Positions 46,494-48,509 of a DNA stretch of 48,509 nucleotides are shown piece by piece. How positions within the stretch are numbered: position 1 is the stretch's first letter; each line of letters opens with the position of its first letter. The position numbers and the translations under genes are program-made. Source of the DNA: Streptomyces sp. TRM64462 (lineage in GTDB: Bacteria; Actinomycetota; Actinomycetes; Streptomycetales; Streptomycetaceae); assembly GCF_013362995.1 (NCBI RefSeq), contig NZ_JABWDV010000257.1:1-48509 (forward strand). The letters are read 5' to 3'. The notes beneath the pieces are model-generated. The model had not been told where the DNA came from. It was given only the letters and a program-made list of their open reading frames with translations, and did not search any database.

Positions 46494-47624
46494 CTACCGG
46501 CCGGCCAGGCGCAGCAGTGTCTCGGCCGCTTCGTCCACGGTGTCGACCAGGGCGATGCGGTGTTCCATCGAGCGGCTCTCGGCCAGCGCCCGCAGCAGCG
46601 GCCAGGCCGGCAGGTGCTCGGTCCAGTGGGTGCGGTTGACCAGCACCATCGGGGTCGGCTCGCCGCGCGACTCGTAGTAGTTGGGCGTCGCGTTGTCGAA
46701 GATCTCCTGGACCGTGCCCGCCGCGCCCGGCAGGTAGACGACACCGGCCGTGCAGCGGGCCAGCAGTCCGTCCTCACGGGTCGCGTTGGCGAAGTACTTG
46801 GCGATGTGCCCGGCGAACGCGTTCGGCGGCTCGTGCCCGTAGAACCAGGTGGGAATGCCGATCGAGTCGCCGCCCTCCGGCCAGCGCGACCGCACCTCGA
46901 ACGCGGCACGCGCCCACGCGCCGATCGACGGGGCGTACGACGGTTCCTTGCCGAGCAGCAGCAGCGCCTCGTCCAGCATCGCGTCGGGGTGCGGCGCGGC
47001 GTACGCGCCGAGGTTGGCCGCCTCCATCGCGCCGGGCCCGCCGCCGGTCGCGACGGTCAGCCCCGCCCGGGTCAGCGCCCGTCCGAGGCGTGCGGCTCCC
47101 GCGTAGGCGTCGGTGCCGCGCGCCATCGCGTGCCCGCCCATGACGCCGACCACCGGCACCCCGGCCAGCCGTTCGTCCAGCGCGTCCGACATGGCGTCGT
47201 CGTGCACCGCCCGCAGCATCGACGCGAAGATGTCGCCGTCCCGGGACGTGCGCTGGAACCACTCGTACGTACGGGCGTCCGGTGTGGAGTCGTAGCCGTG
47301 CCGCTCGTCCAGGCCCGCGAACAGTTCGTCAGGTGTGTAGAGCAGGCCCCGGTACGGGTCGAACGGTATGTCCGGTACCGGAGGGAACACCAGCGCGCCG
47401 TCGGCCCGCACCTTCGCGGCCGCGTCCGGCGACATGCGGCAGCCGAGGAACACGGCGCCGGTGGTGTCCGCGGAGAGCAGCGCGTACGTACGGTCCGTCA
47501 GGTCGACGGACTGGACGCGGTGTCCGACGAGACTGCCGCGTGCGACGGCCTGGTCGAACTTCTCGAGTGTCTCGATCTCACGGTCGTGTCCGTGGCCGTG
47601 CCCGTGCCGGTGAAGGTGCGCCAT
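46494..47624 (-). CDS. LOG-family Rossmann-fold nucleotide-binding protein
   Basis: The 376-residue protein has the LOG/lysine-decarboxylase-like signatures VATGGGPGAMEAANLG (about residues 189-204) and YLPGAAGTVQEIFDNA, variant of the PGGxGTxxE motif. LOG enzymes release cytokinin-like bases or cleave nucleotide 5'-monophosphates, and bacterial relatives include PpnN/YgdH. The N-terminus is rich in alternating His and Gly (HLHRHGHGHGH), a possible metal site. The C-terminal 90 residues (PMVLVNRTHWTEHLPAWPLL) are typical of the longer actinobacterial form. Convergent with thiQ. The physiological substrate is unknown. Confidence 0.85.
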   Translation of the reverse strand: MAHLHRHGHGHGHDREIETLEKFDQAVARGSLVGHRVQSVDLTDRTYALLSADTTGAVFLGCRMSPDAAAKVRADGALVFPPVPDIPFDPYRGLLYTPDELFAGLDERHGYDSTPDARTYEWFQRTSRDGDIFASMLRAVHDDAMSDALDERLAGVPVVGVMGGHAMARGTDAYAGAARLGRALTRAGLTVATGGGPGAMEAANLGAYAAPHPDAMLDEALLLLGKEPSYAPSIGAWARAAFEVRSRWPEGGDSIGIPTWFYGHEPPNAFAGHIAKYFANATREDGLLARCTAGVVYLPGAAGTVQEIFDNATPNYYESRGEPTPMVLVNRTHWTEHLPAWPLLRALAESRSMEHRIALVDTVDEAAETLLRLAGR

Positions 47625-47658
47625 GCGGCCACGATAGCCGCGGTGTTCGAACGCAGGG

Positions 47659-48509
47659 TCAGGGGCTGAGCGGCATCGCCGCCAGGACGGCCACCGCGCA
47701 CGTCACAGGGGCGAAGACGGCCAGGAGGGCGACGGCGCGCAGAGCGGCGGCCGAGCGGAGCAGGCCGGCCGGGGCGCCCAGGCGGATCAGGGCGGCGGTG
47801 GTGCCGGCGCGGGACTGGCGTGCCTCCAGGGCGGCGCTGAACAGCGTGGCCGCGGCGCAGGTCAGGACCAGGGTCGCGCCGAGCCCGGTGAGCGGTCCGA
47901 GGGGGCGCGTGTCCTGCTGCCCGTACAGGGTGGCCGCCGCGATGCCCGCGGACACCACCGCGCACAGCACGCCCAGGGGTCGGCCGATACGGCGGGACTC
48001 GTCCATGAGCGCGCGGCCGGCCAGCAGCCGGGTCGCACCCGGCCGGTACGCCTGGACGAGCCGGCCGCACAGGTGGGCCAGGCCGGGCCCCGCGACCGCC
48101 AGGCCCAGCGCGGTGAGCGCCCATCCGGCCAGGACGACCGGGTGGGCGCCCGGGAACCCGCCGGGCAGCGGCAGGGGCGCGCCGCTCGTGCCGTACGCCC
48201 CGTACACCTCGACCGCCAGGCCCATCGCGAAGAGCGCGACGCCCCACGGCAGCCCGGTGGGCGCGGGCGCCGGGTCGAAGGGGTCGCGGGCGTCACCGAA
48301 GCCGAGACCGAAACCGAAACCGGCACCGAAGCCGAGACCGGCACCGAACCCGGCGTCGGCGTCGCGGCCGAGCGCGTCGGAGCCCGGACCGGTGCCGGGT
48401 GCGGAGCCGCCGTCGGAGCCGCCGTCGGCGGCGGCAGCGCCCGCGCCGGGTCCCGCGCCGAGTCCCGCGACCGTGACAGGGACCGTGCCCGTGACAGGTA
48501 CCGTGCCCG
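47659..48509 (-). CDS. Membrane protein, 5' end beyond the window
   Basis: The frame is open from the stop at 47659 to the window end, with no start codon, so the N-terminus lies outside. The visible 283 residues begin with GTVPVTGTVPVTV, an Ala/Gly/Asp-rich stretch, a Gly/Phe-rich repeat (GFGAGLGFGAGFGFGLGFG) and then four or five hydrophobic segments (for example WGVALFAMGLAVEVYGAYG and AGIAAATLYGQQ). The last part resembles a small integral membrane domain. A start at the ATG 48225 would drop the first membrane segment. I do not recognise the family. It is 34 bases downstream of the LOG gene start, on the same strand, so it may lie upstream of it in one transcript. Confidence 0.75.
   Translation of the reverse strand, partial: GTVPVTGTVPVTVAGLGAGPGAGAAAADGGSDGGSAPGTGPGSDALGRDADAGFGAGLGFGAGFGFGLGFGDARDPFDPAPAPTGLPWGVALFAMGLAVEVYGAYGTSGAPLPLPGGFPGAHPVVLAGWALTALGLAVAGPGLAHLCGRLVQAYRPGATRLLAGRALMDESRRIGRPLGVLCAVVSAGIAAATLYGQQDTRPLGPLTGLGATLVLTCAAATLFSAALEARQSRAGTTAALIRLGAPAGLLRSAAALRAVALLAVFAPVTCAVAVLAAMPLSP

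Overview
The window is a high-GC actinobacterial chromosome segment, almost certainly Streptomyces. The evidence is strong G/C bias at third codon positions, many GTG starts, the sporulation sigma factor gene whiG, the Streptomyces-specific regulator gene nsdA, four clustered type I signal peptidases (SipW/X/Y/Z type), a PII protein of the adenylylated type, and a typical Streptomyces intergenic palindromic element. Gene order follows the conserved smc - ftsY - amtB/glnK/glnD - ffh - rpsP/rimM/trmD/rplS - sip cluster - whiG - rpsB/tsf/pyrH/frr/cdsA block known from S. coelicolor. It is mostly core chromosome. I see no phage, insertion sequence, CRISPR array, tRNA or rRNA.

Layout. Positions 1-5718 hold the 5' end of an unidentified minus-strand gene, acylphosphatase, a small coiled-coil protein and smc, whose product carries an unusual low-complexity insertion of about 240 residues in the hinge. 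Positions 5719-10202 hold a GlcP-type glucose permease with a striking repeat-containing promoter, a convergent NCS1 permease and ftsY, followed by a palindromic repeat. Positions 10203-17400 hold a prim-pol-like protein, nsdA and the nitrogen operon amtB-glnK-glnD with GlnR boxes. Positions 17471-23275 hold ffh, an FtsH paralogue, a methyltransferase and a SprT-like metalloprotease with a candidate ECF-type promoter. Positions 23458-26120 are the rpsP-khpA-rimM-trmD-rplS translation cluster.

Positions 26192-30717 hold four signal peptidases (sipX has an abnormal 3' end), a NUDIX hydrolase and a DUF2469 protein. Positions 30740-34049 have DnaA-box-like sites followed by yraN, a comM/yifB gene with a rare TTA codon, a possible 28-codon coupled ORF and dprA. 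Then come whiG with a possible BldD site, a TetR regulator and a variant M23 peptidase. Positions 36598-42429 are rpsB, tsf, pyrH, frr, cdsA and rlmN, a translation and growth block. Positions 42478-46450 are a TPP-riboswitch-controlled thiamine-type ABC transporter. The window ends with a LOG-family protein and a membrane protein gene cut off by the window edge.

The genes connect as follows. FtsY and Ffh form the SRP targeting system and the four signal peptidases process what it exports. GlnK and GlnD couple nitrogen sensing to AmtB. The r-protein, elongation, recycling and RNA-modification genes serve translation. NsdA, WhiG and the TTA codon in comM tie the region to the developmental programme. 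The points most worth a second look are the Smc hinge insertion, the glcP operator-like repeats, the sipX frame problem, the TTA codon, and the small coupled ORF before dprA.
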